Made by a program: the position numbers and the translations under genes. A model generated the notes under the pieces. The model had not been told where the DNA came from and did not search any database. It saw only the letters and a list, made by a program, of their open reading frames with translations. Positions 36,059-45,158 of a DNA stretch of 64,000 bases are shown piece by piece; position 1 is the first letter of the stretch, and each line of letters opens with the position of its first letter. The stretch is taken from assembly GCF_016132545.1 (NCBI RefSeq), contig NZ_CP066167.1, positions 3,780,001 through 3,844,000 on the forward strand. Reading direction: 5' to 3'. This DNA comes from Spongiibacter nanhainus. Its GTDB lineage: Bacteria; Pseudomonadota; Gammaproteobacteria; Pseudomonadales; Spongiibacteraceae.

Positions 36059-36074
36059 AGCAGAATTAGTGCCA
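36059..36074 (-). promoter_or_regulatory. Sigma-54 promoter of urtABCDE (-24/-12)
   Basis: On the minus strand TGGCAC-TAATT-CTGCT matches TGGCAC-N5-TTGCW with one mismatch and has exact GG-N10-GC spacing. Predicted +1 near 36049, leader about 87 nt. Confidence 0.75.
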
Positions 36075-36195
36075 ACACGACTCAGCCCGCCGCAAAGCGG
36101 CCACTGGCGGATGGTTGCGGGATACCCGCATTATTCCGGTGGCGGTGAACCTAAACAGGGAGTGAATACAGCGCAGCAAACCGCACCGCAGAAGC

Positions 36196-36210
36196 GCACC
36201 ACCCAAGTGC
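36196..36210. promoter_or_regulatory. NtrC-type site upstream of urtA
   Basis: GCACC-ACCCA-AGTGC matches GCACC-N5-GGTGC with one mismatch and sits in a longer GCGCAC...GTGCGC palindrome, about 154 bp upstream of the predicted start. A further GGTGC half-site follows at 36223-36227. Confidence 0.62.
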
Positions 36211-36233
36211 GCGCATCATTGCGGTGCAGAAAG

Positions 36234-36848
36234 CTAGCCTGCGCTGAGAAGGAAAACACCAAAACCGCTGGCGAACATGGCCATAGCGGCTTGAAAGGAA
36301 AGGTGGACTTTGTGGCTGCGGCCGGCAACGCTGCCCATACCGCGGCTAATGGCCGCACCGACAACAATCATCGCCAACAGCAGGCCAACATTAAACAGCA
36401 GGACATGCAGCATACCCAACAGCGGTGAGGCATAGCCCAACACCGGAATTACCGCCAGCAGAGGCGCCGACCCTGCACTACCATGGATCAATCCCACCAA
36501 CAGAGTTTGGCGGGGCGCGCTTTCGGTGGGGGCGTTGCACCAGTGCTGCCGCCACAAGTGATAAAAGGTTGTCATACCGATGGCGATCAGCATCCACGCC
36601 ACCAGCGACTCGGCGGCCGCGCTGAATCGCTCGGGGACTTGCGCCCCTCCCAGTAGCACGGCAGCAGCAATCAACATCACTGCCAAACCGTGTCCCAGCC
36701 CCCAATGCATGGCAAAGCGAACGCTGCGTTTGTCATCGCGACCACTGACCCCGGCCACGGCAGCCAGATGATCGGCATCGAAAGCATGAAGCACACCGGC
36801 ACCAAAGCCCAATGACAGTACCCACAGCAAGCTGGTCAACTCTGTCAT
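36234..36848 (-). CDS. UreH/NiCoT-like nickel permease
   Basis: An inner-membrane protein of 204 residues with about six helices. [16 protein letters not shown] at residues 19-34 carries the HAxDADH metal motif of NiCoT/UreH transporters, and [11 protein letters not shown] and [15 protein letters not shown] add further helix-embedded histidines. It overlaps the ureG stop by four bases (ATGA), so nickel supply is co-expressed with urease maturation. Its short length fits UreH/HupE-like permeases better than full NiCoT proteins. Confidence 0.85.
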   Translation of the reverse strand: MTELTSLLWVLSLGFGAGVLHAFDADHLAAVAGVSGRDDKRSVRFAMHWGLGHGLAVMLIAAAVLLGGAQVPERFSAAAESLVAWMLIAIGMTTFYHLWRQHWCNAPTESAPRQTLLVGLIHGSAGSAPLLAVIPVLGYASPLLGMLHVLLFNVGLLLAMIVVGAAISRGMGSVAGRSHKVHLSFQAAMAMFASGFGVFLLSAG

Positions 36849-37486
36849 GCTTGATTCTCCTTCGCCGACGGTGACGGCGCCTCCAGCAAACCGCGTTCAA
36901 TAATAAAATCGACGATGTCGGCAACGCCGCTGCCATCCTTGAGATTGCTGAACACAAACGGTCGCTCACCACGCATTTTGCGAGCGTCCCGGTCCATTAC
37001 CTCAAGACTGGCCCCCACCAAAGGCGCCAGGTCTGTTTTATTGATCACCAGTAAATCTGAGCGGGTGATTCCCGGGCCACCTTTGCGGGGAATTTTATCG
37101 CCCGCCGACACATCGATAACATAGATGGTGAGATCCGACAGCTCAGGGCTGAAGGTCGCCGCGAGGTTATCGCCGCCACTCTCTATTAATATCAATTCCA
37201 GATCGGGAAAACGCCGATTCAACTCGGCTACCGCCGACAGGTTCATTGAGGCATCTTCGCGAATGGCAGTGTGTGGGCACCCGCCAGTCTCCACCCCCAG
37301 AATGCGATCTTCACTGAGCACTTCGTGGCGCAAAAGAAATTCAGCATCTTCTCGGGTGTAGATGTCATTGGTGATCACCGCCAGGTCGAAGCGATCTTTC
37401 ATTTCCGCGCACAGGGTTTTTACCAGGGCGGTTTTTCCCGAGCCAACCGGTCCGCCGATACCGAGCCGCAATGCCGGTTTTTTCAT
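36845..37486 (-). CDS. ureG: Urease accessory GTPase UreG
   Basis: A GTPase that delivers nickel to apourease within the UreD-UreF-UreG complex; 213 residues. P-loop [13 protein letters not shown], metal-binding [17 protein letters not shown] (the CPH motif), [15 protein letters not shown] and the GTP-specificity NKTDLAP are all present. The ATG follows GGAG by 8 bases. It lies 38 bp after ureF and overlaps the nickel permease. Confidence 0.97.
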   Translation of the reverse strand: MKKPALRLGIGGPVGSGKTALVKTLCAEMKDRFDLAVITNDIYTREDAEFLLRHEVLSEDRILGVETGGCPHTAIREDASMNLSAVAELNRRFPDLELILIESGGDNLAATFSPELSDLTIYVIDVSAGDKIPRKGGPGITRSDLLVINKTDLAPLVGASLEVMDRDARKMRGERPFVFSNLKDGSGVADIVDFIIERGLLEAPSPSAKENQA

Positions 37487-37524
37487 GCTGTGTCTCCTAT
37501 CAATCTCATCCAATCTGAATGTCC

Positions 37525-38193
37525 CTATGAACGGAACAATCGGGAATACTGTGTTTCGTGCCGGGCCGATGCCATCGCAAGCCCCGGCAAGCCAGCACCC
37601 ATCTCGTTATCGTCAAGCGCCATGGCTGAGGCGACAGCCTCTTCCAGCACCGGCATCAACCGCATTTGCAGGCGCTGACCATCGGTTTGCCCCAGGGGCA
37701 CCAGCTTAATGGCCGCGGCAACTTGATTCTCCAACCAGGACCAGCCAAAGCCCTGCATGGCCCGCTCCGGGGCGATGCCCCAAGCCTTGGCGGCCACGGC
37801 AAATCCGGTGGCAAAACTGGGCGCGCGCTCCTCTGGCCACAAAGTGATGCTGGCAATCTGCAATTCGCTCAGCAGCCGCCACAGGGCTTCGCCCATTTGG
37901 CGGTCCTCCAGCAACAGTTCCGCTGACTCCCGAGAGGCGCTTAGATAATCGTCCCACTCTGTCAGTGACTCGACGCTTTCTTGCTCAGCCGCTGCCAGCA
38001 ATCGCCACAGCACTGGCAAATCCAATCGCCCCACGCTGTAGCGGAGCACTCCGGCAATCCAATCCTCCGCCTCATCAAGGCTGGTAACCCAGCCCTGGTC
38101 CACTGCGTACTCCTGCCCCTGAGAGTAAGCGTAGGCCCCCACTGGCAGCGCAGGACTAACCAGCTGCATAAGGTGCAGCAGCGGATCAGCCAT
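37525..38193 (-). CDS. ureF: Urease accessory protein UreF
   Basis: An all-helical 222-residue protein acting as a GTPase-regulating member of the urease activation complex. [24 protein letters not shown] is the family's N-terminal signature and the C-terminal [15 protein letters not shown] matches the usual HETQ.SRLF.S ending. The ATG at 38193 lies inside the last codons of ureE (8-bp overlap); a much longer in-frame reading is only the shadow of the ureE His tail. Confidence 0.95.
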   Translation of the reverse strand: MADPLLHLMQLVSPALPVGAYAYSQGQEYAVDQGWVTSLDEAEDWIAGVLRYSVGRLDLPVLWRLLAAAEQESVESLTEWDDYLSASRESAELLLEDRQMGEALWRLLSELQIASITLWPEERAPSFATGFAVAAKAWGIAPERAMQGFGWSWLENQVAAAIKLVPLGQTDGQRLQMRLMPVLEEAVASAMALDDNEMGAGLPGLAMASARHETQYSRLFRS

Positions 38194-38683
38194 GGGCGTG
38201 CCCGTGGGAGTGATCGTGGCTGTGACTATGACCATGCCCATGACTGTGGCCACCGACATGGCTGTGATACGCACCATTCTCGGGATGGAAAGGGCGGTCG
38301 TCGCAATATACCGTGAGGCCCAAGCCACGAATCATGTCATCCAATACATGGTCATGCTGATAACGCAGCTCACCTTCAGCAATCTGTAGCGGTACATGGC
38401 GGTTACCCAGGTGATAGGCCGCACGAGTCAGCAACAAAGGATCACTGCACTCCACCACCGATACCGTCTCTGGCGCCGCGATCACCGCGATACGTTCACC
38501 GCTCTGAGCAACCAGTATGTCGCCGTCAGCCAGGACTACACCCCGCTCGATAAACCAGGCAACGTCGCGACCGCAGCGGGTGGTAGCCCGGCAACGACTG
38601 CGCTGCCGGTCTTGGTATACCAGCTCCAACTGCAAAGATACCGGGCCACTGGCACCGGTTTGATACTCAAAACATTCCAACAT
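38186..38683 (-). CDS. ureE: Urease nickel metallochaperone UreE with His-rich tail
   Basis: A 165-residue dimeric nickel carrier. The N-terminal domain LQLELVYQDRQRSRCRA and the metal-binding domain LGNRHVPLQIAEGELRYQHDHVLDDMIRGLG are conserved. The C-terminus has about 20 residues of HSHGHGHSHSHDHSHGH type, a nickel-storage tail like that of Klebsiella. The tail's repetitive DNA overlaps the ureF start. ureEFG is separated from ureC by a 300-bp block of hairpin repeats, which may divide urease into two mRNA segments. Confidence 0.96.
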   Translation of the reverse strand: MLECFEYQTGASGPVSLQLELVYQDRQRSRCRATTRCGRDVAWFIERGVVLADGDILVAQSGERIAVIAAPETVSVVECSDPLLLTRAAYHLGNRHVPLQIAEGELRYQHDHVLDDMIRGLGLTVYCDDRPFHPENGAYHSHVGGHSHGHGHSHSHDHSHGHAHG

Positions 38684-38798
38684 AGTGTTCGTTTATCCCG
38701 ATCACATTCCTGCGCTCTATCTGTCCAATGCGTAGGGCGGACCGCGATTCATCGGTCCGCCGCTGTTCTTGCACCCCGGTTTCGGCGTACACATAAAG

Positions 38799-38842
38799 CG
38801 GTGTCCGCCCTACGGTTTGGGTATTTCCTTTTCATACCCACC
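38799..38842. repeat. 44-bp exact direct repeat, copy 1
   Basis: Begins CGGTGTCCGCCCTACGG and ends CATACCCACC; identical to 38928-38971. The exact match argues for recent duplication or gene conversion. Confidence 0.9.
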
Positions 38843-38927
38843 TGCGCCTGCGCGGTAGGGTGGACATCGCCTTGTATGTCCACCGAACAAAATCGACATT
38901 CGGCATCGGCATGGCGGACACAAAAAT

Positions 38928-38971
38928 CGGTGTCCGCCCTACGGTTTGGGTATTTCCTTTTCATACCCACC
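38928..38971. repeat. 44-bp exact direct repeat, copy 2
   Basis: Identical to 38799-38842; copies lie 129 bp apart start to start, each being the 3' part of a hairpin unit plus a common TTTGGGTATTTCC segment. Confidence 0.9.
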
Positions 38972-38987
38972 GACAAAACCCGCGCCA

Positions 38988-40691
38988 CTAAAAAAGGCAA
39001 TAACGCTGCGCCAAAGGCAACTCGGTAGCCGGCTCGCAGGTCAACAACTGTCCATCCGCCCGCACCTCATAAGTCTCCGGATCTACTTCCATCACTGGCT
39101 GGTAGTCGTTCAACACCATGTCAGCCTTGGTCACACTGCGGCAGGCCTTCACTGCTACCAGTGGCCGAGATAGCCCCAGGCTGTCACCAATGTTGGCGTC
39201 CAGCGCCGCCTGGCTGACAAAACTCACTGAAGTCAGCGCACAGGCCTTACCGTAGGCGCCAAACATCGGCCGATAATGCACGGGCTGGGGCGTGGGTATC
39301 GAGGCATTGGGGTCACCCATCGGCGCCGCGGCGATGGCCCCGCCCTTGATAATCAGCGCCGGTTTAATCCCAAAAAAAGCCGGCTTCCACAGTACCAAGT
39401 CCGCCAGCTTGCCCACTTCCACCGAGCCCACTTCGTGGGCAATGCCCTGGGCCAGGGCGGGGTTAATGGTGTACTTGGCGATGTAACGGCGGGCGCGGAA
39501 GTTATCGCTGTAATCGGAATCCTCCGGCAGCGGGCCGCGCTGTACTTTCATTTTGTGGGCGGTCTGCCAGGTGCGGCAAACCACTTCCCCCACCCGCCCC
39601 ATAGCTTGGGAGTCAGAAGAGATCATCGAGAAGGCCCCCAGATCGTGGAGGATATCTTCAGCAGCGATGGTCTCTTTGCGGATACGGGAGTCGGCAAAGG
39701 CGACGTCCTCGGGAATATTGGGGTCGAGGTGGTGGCACACCATCAGCATATCCAGGTGCTCGTCCACAGTATTAACGGTAAAGGGCCGGGTCGGGTTGGT
39801 GGAGGAAGGCAATACGTTGGCGCTACCACAAGCCTTAATAATATCCGGCGCATGGCCACCGCCCGCCCCCTCAGTGTGATAGGTATGAATAGTCCGGCCC
39901 TTAAACGCCGCAAGGGTATCCTCAACAAAACCCGACTCATTAAGGGTGTCAGTGTGGATGGCTACCTGCACGTCGTATTGCTCGGCCACGGTCAGGCAGT
40001 TATCGATGGAGGCAGGGGTAGTACCCCAATCCTCGTGCAGTTTCAAACCCATGGCGCCGGCTTCGATCTGCTCCGCCAAAGCCTCGGGCAGACTGGCGTT
40101 ACCCTTGCCCAAAAAACCCAGGTTCATTGGGAAGCTTTCCGCCGCCTGTAGCATTTTGCCGATATGCCAAGGGCCTGGTGTACAGGTGGTGGCGTTGGTG
40201 CCGGTAGCGGGCCCCGTGCCACCACCAATCATAGTGGTCACCCCGCTCATCAATGCCTCTTCAATCTGCTGAGGGCAGATAAAGTGGATGTGAGCGTCGA
40301 TACCGCCAGCGGTGAGAATCTGGCCCTCACCCGCAATCACCTCGGTGCCCGGCCCGACAACGATATCCACATCCGGCTGGATATCGGGGTTACCGGCTTT
40401 GCCGATCGCCACAATGCGGCCGGCCTTGATGGCGACGTCGGCTTTGACCACGCCCCAGTGATCGAGAATCAGGGCATTGGTGATCAGGGTATCCGGCGTC
40501 TCGGCACTGGGGCGCTGGCTCTGCCCCATGCCATCGCGAATCACCTTGCCGCCGCCAAACTTGACTTCCTCACCGTAGCTGGTGAAGTCTTTCTCCACCT
40601 CAATCCACAGCTCGGTGTCGCCAAGGCGAACCCGGTCGCCCACAGTGGGGCCGTACATATCTGCATAGGCGCGTCTGCTGATCTTGGTCAT
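38988..40691 (-). CDS. ureC: Urease alpha subunit UreC
   Basis: Catalytic subunit of urease, 567 residues, the same as Klebsiella. The nickel site is complete: DAHIHF (two His), GLKLHEDWG (carbamylated Lys and a His), [20 protein letters not shown], and the metal Asp in FADSRIR. The flap CHHLD has the catalytic Cys-His pair. The ATG overlaps the ureB stop by four bases. Urea imported by Urt is split to ammonia and CO2 in the cytoplasm. Confidence 0.98.
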   Translation of the reverse strand: MTKISRRAYADMYGPTVGDRVRLGDTELWIEVEKDFTSYGEEVKFGGGKVIRDGMGQSQRPSAETPDTLITNALILDHWGVVKADVAIKAGRIVAIGKAGNPDIQPDVDIVVGPGTEVIAGEGQILTAGGIDAHIHFICPQQIEEALMSGVTTMIGGGTGPATGTNATTCTPGPWHIGKMLQAAESFPMNLGFLGKGNASLPEALAEQIEAGAMGLKLHEDWGTTPASIDNCLTVAEQYDVQVAIHTDTLNESGFVEDTLAAFKGRTIHTYHTEGAGGGHAPDIIKACGSANVLPSSTNPTRPFTVNTVDEHLDMLMVCHHLDPNIPEDVAFADSRIRKETIAAEDILHDLGAFSMISSDSQAMGRVGEVVCRTWQTAHKMKVQRGPLPEDSDYSDNFRARRYIAKYTINPALAQGIAHEVGSVEVGKLADLVLWKPAFFGIKPALIIKGGAIAAAPMGDPNASIPTPQPVHYRPMFGAYGKACALTSVSFVSQAALDANIGDSLGLSRPLVAVKACRSVTKADMVLNDYQPVMEVDPETYEVRADGQLLTCEPATELPLAQRYCLF

Positions 40692-40996
40692 AGTGCCCCC
40701 ATAATGTCGCCGCGAAATCCGTACACCTCGCGCTTGCCCACCAGGGCCACCAACTCCACTTCGCGGCTTTGGCCGGGTTCAAAACGCACTGCCGTGCCCG
40801 CGGCAATATTAAGGCGATAGCCTTTGGTGGCCTCGCGATCAAACTGCAGCGCCGGGTTGGTTTCGTAAAAGTGATAGTGAGAGCCGACCTGTACCGGCCG
40901 GTCGCCACTGTTAGACACCGAGACGGTCAGGGTCGGCCGACCGGGGTTGAGATCAATATCGTCGCCATCTGCGACCTGGACTTCTCCGGGAATCAT
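40688..40996 (-). CDS. ureB: Urease beta subunit UreB
   Basis: A 102-residue structural subunit starting MIPGEVQ, with the conserved [40 protein letters not shown] and YGFRGDIMG. Separate from UreA, as in most proteobacteria. The stop overlaps the ureC start. Confidence 0.97.
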   Translation of the reverse strand: MIPGEVQVADGDDIDLNPGRPTLTVSVSNSGDRPVQVGSHYHFYETNPALQFDREATKGYRLNIAAGTAVRFEPGQSREVELVALVGKREVYGFRGDIMGAL

Positions 40997-41006
40997 TGCC
41001 GCCTCC

Positions 41007-41309
41007 TTACACTATCGGGTTGTGAACAGTGACCAGTTTGGTACCGTCGGGAAAGGTGGCCTCCACCTGGACCTCGTGGATCATCTCTGCCACGCCGTCC
41101 ATCACGTCGTCACGGCTCAGCACCTCCCGTCCCGCGCTCATCATTTCCGCCACGGTTCGGCCTTCGCGGGCGCCCTCCATCACTTCAGCGCTAATCAGCG
41201 CAATGGCCTCGGGATAATTTAGCTTCAGGCCTTTGGCCTTGCGGCGCTCCGCCAATAGCGCGGCGGTAAAAATCAACAACTTGTCTTTATCTCTGGGACT
41301 CAACTCCAT
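41007..41309 (-). CDS. ureA: Urease gamma subunit UreA
   Basis: A 100-residue subunit: [47 protein letters not shown] and [29 protein letters not shown] are standard. GGAAT lies before the ATG. The 57-bp gap to ureD has a duplicated GGTATTCCAA stretch that partly overlaps the ureD end. Confidence 0.97.
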   Translation of the reverse strand: MELSPRDKDKLLIFTAALLAERRKAKGLKLNYPEAIALISAEVMEGAREGRTVAEMMSAGREVLSRDDVMDGVAEMIHEVQVEATFPDGTKLVTVHNPIV

Positions 41310-41366
41310 GACGGATTCCTGTATTGCGTCGTTGCAGTCATTGGTTCAGGTATTCCAAGGCTTAGC

Positions 41367-42236
41367 TCAGGTATTCCAAATTCTCGGCGGGCTGGCAGCA
41401 CGGCCCGACATCATCGGCCGCAGCACCGACCACAGCCAGGCAAAACCCTTGCGGGCCTGTTCCGGCGAATGGCCAAGGTAGCGGCAAATCAACACCCCGG
41501 GCTTTTGGGTCAATCCCCACAGCGCACCCTCAAACTCAAAGGCCGCCAAGCCATCCCGAAGGCGATCCCGAGCAGCCAGATCAGTGTCCACTGTGGCCAG
41601 CAGGGTAGCGGTTACCGACGCTCCAGCCATGCCCCAGTGAGCCATCAGCATCGGATCGCCGGCATTAAATTCACTGCGCTCATTGAGCAGCCAGCGCCCT
41701 TCCCGGCGCACCTGCAAATGCTGCAGGCAGCGCCCAGAGGTATAAGACTCACCGCTGGCACGCCGACCCAACACCAGGATTTCCCAAGCCAGCAAGTTGG
41801 CTTCAGCAGCCAATTCAAAGGCGTTAGTCAGCGTCACACTGGCGCCATCAAATACAATGGTTTCTTGGGGCAGCCATTCGAGGCAGGCGCCCTCTTCCAC
41901 CTGTGCCGTAACGCCTTGAGACTGAGCGGTACCGGCATCATCGGTGCGGTATACCCGTCCGGCGGAGGGCGTGGTCAACAGGGCTTCTGCACCAGCCTGC
42001 ACGCTCACATCCACACGCAGATCGTCACCGGGAGCAATCCCCCCAGGAGGATGAAGCAGGTAACAATGGCAACACTCGCCTTCAGGATAAAAAGGGCGCT
42101 GCACCCTTAGCGGGCCATAGTGCGCACACCGCACCATATCGGTGCGGTGCGGTCCTTTGGCGAAAACCAGGCGAATCGCCGCTGGCCAGGAACGCGTCCC
42201 CGCCGGTATTGCCGCAGGCGGCAGTGCCGCTGTCAT
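41367..42236 (-). CDS. ureD: Urease accessory protein UreD
   Basis: A 289-residue scaffold that binds apourease and channels nickel from UreG. LLHPPGGIAPGDDLRVDV, LLTTPSAGRVYRTD, LEWLPQETIVFDGASV and FNAGDPMLMAHWGMAGA match the family. First gene of the ureDABC segment, transcribed from a sigma-54-type promoter in the divergent gap with ubiK. The N-terminus before residue 20 is Ala/Pro-rich and variable. Confidence 0.95.
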   Translation of the reverse strand: MTAALPPAAIPAGTRSWPAAIRLVFAKGPHRTDMVRCAHYGPLRVQRPFYPEGECCHCYLLHPPGGIAPGDDLRVDVSVQAGAEALLTTPSAGRVYRTDDAGTAQSQGVTAQVEEGACLEWLPQETIVFDGASVTLTNAFELAAEANLLAWEILVLGRRASGESYTSGRCLQHLQVRREGRWLLNERSEFNAGDPMLMAHWGMAGASVTATLLATVDTDLAARDRLRDGLAAFEFEGALWGLTQKPGVLICRYLGHSPEQARKGFAWLWSVLRPMMSGRAASPPRIWNT

Positions 42237-42317
42237 TGTCGCCCCCTATTCCCTGTTATAAACGGTGTTGTTATCCAGGCTGACAGCGTTACGCTGCAGG
42301 CCAAGTGAGTGAAAGGC

Positions 42318-42333
42318 AGCAACATCTGTACCA
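42318..42333 (-). promoter_or_regulatory. Sigma-54 promoter of ureDABC (-24/-12)
   Basis: On the minus strand TGGTAC-AGATG-TTGCT matches TGGCAC-N5-TTGCW with one mismatch and exact GG-N10-GC spacing. Predicted +1 near 42308, about 72 nt before the ureD ATG. Confidence 0.7.
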
Positions 42334-42380
42334 CTATCGTGCACAATCACGGTGATTCATGCCGATGCCGATACCGCATC

Positions 42381-42395
42381 GCACCAGCTCAGTGC
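42381..42395. promoter_or_regulatory. NtrC-type site upstream of ureD
   Basis: GCACC-AGCTC-AGTGC has one mismatch to GCACC-N5-GGTGC, the same A-for-G change as the urtA site, and is centred about 80 bp upstream of the predicted start. A weaker GCACA-N5-GGTGA lies at 42341-42355. Confidence 0.6.
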
Positions 42396-42465
42396 AAGCA
42401 CGAGCCCGCTCACAATAGCTCCCTGACTGCGCTACAATTCAGGCTATTCTTCGAGGTGGTACGCA

Positions 42466-42720
42466 ATGAACAAACCCGACCTAATCTCCCAACTCGCTGA
42501 GCAGGCCAGCCGCCTGATCAACCAGGGCCCGGACATCCAACAGGACCTGGAAGGCAAGCTTCAGGCCCTGCTGCAAAGCGGCTTCAGCCACATGAACGTA
42601 GTATCCAGGGATGAGTTCGACGCCCAGGTCGCGGTGCTCCACAAAACCCGCGCCAAACTGGAGGCCATGGAGGCACAACTGGCCGAGCTTCAAAGGGCCC
42701 TGGATGAGCGCGACAGCTAG
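42466..42720 (+). CDS. ubiK: Ubiquinone biosynthesis accessory factor UbiK
   Basis: An 84-residue BMFP-domain protein that supports the ubiquinone hydroxylases. ASRLINQGPDIQQDLEGKLQALLQSGFSHMNVVSRDEFDAQ is followed by the C-terminal trimeric coiled coil KTRAKLEAMEAQLAELQRALD. It lies before yifB, as in Pseudomonas. It begins after GAGGTGG. The same window encodes UbiI and UbiH, its functional clients. Confidence 0.92.
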   Translation: MNKPDLISQLAEQASRLINQGPDIQQDLEGKLQALLQSGFSHMNVVSRDEFDAQVAVLHKTRAKLEAMEAQLAELQRALDERDS

Positions 42721-42782
42721 AATCTGTAAACACTAATTTTGGGGCCATGGCCGGCCCCTCAAAGCAGCTCAAGGATGAGACC

Positions 42783-44267
42783 ATGCCCCTGGCCACCGTT
42801 TTCAGCCGCGCCAAGCTCGGCATCGACGCACCGCTAATCACTGTTGAAGTCCACCTTTCTGGCGGGCTGCCCGCTTTCAATATCGTTGGCTTGCCCGAGG
42901 CCACCGTCAGGGAAAGCCGAGATCGGGTCCGCTCCGCTATTGTCAATTCCCGCTTTGAATTCCCGGTCAGCCGCATCACGGTGAACCTCGCCCCCGCCGA
43001 TCTACCCAAAGAGGGCGGCCGCTTCGACCTCCCCATCGCCATTGGTATTCTGCTGGCGTCCGGACAAATTCCGGCGAAGAGCACTGAAGGCTACGAATTT
43101 ATCGGTGAGCTGGGCTTGAGTGGTGAGCTGCGCCCTGTGAGCGCCGCCTTGCCCGGTGCCGTTGAGGCCGGCGAAGCGAATCGCATTATGGTGCTACCCA
43201 AAGGCAATGGTGGACTGGGCAGCTTGCTGCCTCCAGAGCAAGTGCGGGAAGCCCGCAGCCTGATTGATGTGGCCCAGTACCTCCACGGCCAGCAGGACCT
43301 ACCACTGGGTAGCGATGCCAGCGACACGCATCGCACTGCGGCGCTGCCCGATCTTATCGACGTTAAAGGGCAAACCGCCGCTAAGCGGGCATTGGAAATC
43401 GCCGCCGCCGGTGCCCATAGCATGTTGATGAGCGGGCCACCCGGCACCGGCAAGACCCTGCTAGCAAGCCGCCTGCCCGGCATTATGCCGCCGCTCACCC
43501 ACGCCGAAACCCTGGACATCGCCAAGATTCAATCGGTGCTGGGGCAGGCGCTGGACTTGCGGCGCCCCTTTCGCAGTCCTCACCACTCTGCGTCAGGGCC
43601 CGCACTAGTCGGCGGCGGCAGCCCACCTCGCCCCGGTGAGATTTCCAAGGGAGATTTGGGTGTGGTGTTTCTCGATGAATTGCCCCAGTTCTCCCGCCAC
43701 GTTTTAGAAGTGCTGCGAGAGCCACTGGAGAGCGGTGAAGTGATCATTGCCCGGGCCACCCAGCAAGTGCGCTATCCCTGCCGCTTTCAGCTGATCGCCG
43801 CCATGAACCCCTGCCCCTGCGGCTACGACGGCGACCCCACCCGGGACTGCAAGTGCACGCCGGACCAGATTCAGCGTTATCGCAGCAAAATCTCCGGCCC
43901 GCTGCTAGACCGCATCGATATCCGTATTACCGTGCCGCGCATGAGCAGCCAGGAGTTGCTGAATGCACCGAATGGCGAGACCAGCGCCACCGTTCAGCAA
44001 CGCGTGGCCCAAGCCCGGCAAATTCAACTGGACCGAGCCGGCAAAGCCAACGCTCAGTTAAGCGCCCGCGAGATCGACCATCACTGCCCACTCGACGAGG
44101 CATGCCGGGCCTTGATCACCAAAGCCGAACAGCAGTTACAACTCAGCGGCCGCGCCCAGCACCGCATTATTAAACTGGCGAGAACCATCGCCGATTTGGC
44201 CGGGGCCCTGTCGATAACGCCAGTGCATATTCAAGAAGCGTTGATGTATCGCGGGGTGGAGTTTTAA
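42783..44267 (+). CDS. comM: YifB/ComM-family Mg-chelatase-like AAA+ ATPase
   Basis: A 494-residue protein. N-terminal ChlI-like domain: VEVHLSGGLPAFNIVGLPEATVRESRDRVRSAI; AAA+ core with Walker A SGPPGTGKTLLA, GVVFLDELPQF (Walker B) and the zinc-knuckle-like NPCPCGYDGDPTRDCKC; and a helical C-terminal domain RAQHRIIKLARTIADL. ComM is a hexameric helicase that promotes branch migration in natural transformation. The ATG at 42783 gives the family start MPLATVFSRA; the upstream ATG adds 12 residues. Confidence 0.92.
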   Translation: MPLATVFSRAKLGIDAPLITVEVHLSGGLPAFNIVGLPEATVRESRDRVRSAIVNSRFEFPVSRITVNLAPADLPKEGGRFDLPIAIGILLASGQIPAKSTEGYEFIGELGLSGELRPVSAALPGAVEAGEANRIMVLPKGNGGLGSLLPPEQVREARSLIDVAQYLHGQQDLPLGSDASDTHRTAALPDLIDVKGQTAAKRALEIAAAGAHSMLMSGPPGTGKTLLASRLPGIMPPLTHAETLDIAKIQSVLGQALDLRRPFRSPHHSASGPALVGGGSPPRPGEISKGDLGVVFLDELPQFSRHVLEVLREPLESGEVIIARATQQVRYPCRFQLIAAMNPCPCGYDGDPTRDCKCTPDQIQRYRSKISGPLLDRIDIRITVPRMSSQELLNAPNGETSATVQQRVAQARQIQLDRAGKANAQLSAREIDHHCPLDEACRALITKAEQQLQLSGRAQHRIIKLARTIADLAGALSITPVHIQEALMYRGVEF

Positions 44268-44545
44268 GTGATGACGGACATAAAAAGCGATGTCCATCCT
44301 ACGTACGAGAGCCGTAGCGGACACGGCTTTTGTGTCCGCCGGGGGGGAGCGCGGGATTGTGACGTGCATACAAAACCGATGCCCATCCCACGTGATACAA
44401 ACCACTCCCAAGGCGTAGGGCGGACACCGCCTTTGTGTCCGCCGGATCGAAGCACCCAAACAAGCATCTCCCTCAATGCGCATGATCCATGGGAGAGGAG
44501 CGGCGGACATAAAAATACGATGTCCGCCCTACGGCGAGGCGGGGC
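44268..44545. repeat. Dispersed hairpin repeats, cluster 4, after yifB
   Basis: About four units: GACGGACAT/ATGTCCATCCTAC, GCGGACAC/GTGTCCGC (44312-44340), GTAGGGCGGACAC/GTGTCCGCC (44418-44443), and GGCGGACAT/ATGTCCGCCCTAC (44503-44533). Short reading frames here only translate the repeats. Confidence 0.8.
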
Positions 44546-44551
44546 GTATGC

Positions 44552-45127
44552 TTAATGCAACACGACGTGAGATTTGTCGGCACCTTCAGCCGGCTTTTCG
44601 CCAACGGCTTCCATCCACTCCGGCCACACTGCCGTGGACCATCCGGCCTGCCGGTATCCGGAGTACACGATGGTCAGCCACTGACGTAACAACGGCGCCG
44701 GCATGACGAAGCCCGCCCGCTGCTCAGCGGCGCTGACAAAAACCAAGCGCACACCTTGCTTGGATGACGAGTAGTCCACAGAGTTGGCCAGCCACTGGCT
44801 GTCGCCTTCACTCCAATGCACTGGCTCACTATCACCCCGTCGCAAGGCGCTCTTCGCAGAAGCCTGGGCAAACTCCTGGAGGTCGCCCAGTTTGAGCGTC
44901 GGGCCGGCTTTTTCAGCTTGTTCACCCAGCTGCTCGTCCAGGTACTTGAGCAGTACCGGCACCAGCCGCTGAAGCAAACGAAAGGTCAGCCAGATAGCAA
45001 TTCGGTTACCGTCGCGATCTTCACCCACCAACCTCAGCCGGTCTTCAGGAATACTGTATTCAGTCCTGACCCGCTGAAGCTCTTGAGCCAGAGGCTTGGT
45101 GGAGACCGAAGGCGTATCCTCACTCAT
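44552..45127 (-). CDS. Uncharacterised protein linked to the surface-protein locus
   Basis: A 191-residue soluble protein without signal peptide or recognisable domain. It has a motif RLRLVGEDRDGNRIAIWLTFRLLQRLVPVLLKYLDE, an amphipathic region, and a C-terminal half with two tryptophan-containing segments (LRQWLTIVYSGYRQAGWS and VWPEWMEAVG). It starts 22 bp after the stop of the 931-residue surface-protein gene in the same direction, at the ATG rather than the preceding TTG. Its position suggests an accessory role in that protein's export or assembly; this is inference from location only. Confidence 0.65.
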   Translation of the reverse strand: MSEDTPSVSTKPLAQELQRVRTEYSIPEDRLRLVGEDRDGNRIAIWLTFRLLQRLVPVLLKYLDEQLGEQAEKAGPTLKLGDLQEFAQASAKSALRRGDSEPVHWSEGDSQWLANSVDYSSSKQGVRLVFVSAAEQRAGFVMPAPLLRQWLTIVYSGYRQAGWSTAVWPEWMEAVGEKPAEGADKSHVVLH

Positions 45128-45158
45128 ACACAACACTCGTCAGCATCGACAAACGCTA

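Larger units (their letters stand above)
38728..38972. repeat. Dispersed hairpin repeats, cluster 3, between ureC and ureE
   Basis: Three or four units: GGCGGACC/GGTCCGCC (about 38736-38760), a half unit GTGTCCGCCCTAC, GGTGGACAT/ATGTCCACC (about 38858-38882), and GGCGGACAC/GTGTCCGCC (about 38913-38939). This fills nearly the whole 304-bp gap, which has no gene. Confidence 0.8.

Noticed and set aside
38194-38328. N-terminal extension of UreF
   Set aside because: It is the out-of-frame reading of the UreE histidine-rich tail; the UreF family starts at [11 protein letters not shown].
38728-38972. CRISPR array
   Set aside because: Repeats are palindromic, irregular in spacing and without unique spacers; they match the dispersed hairpin family.
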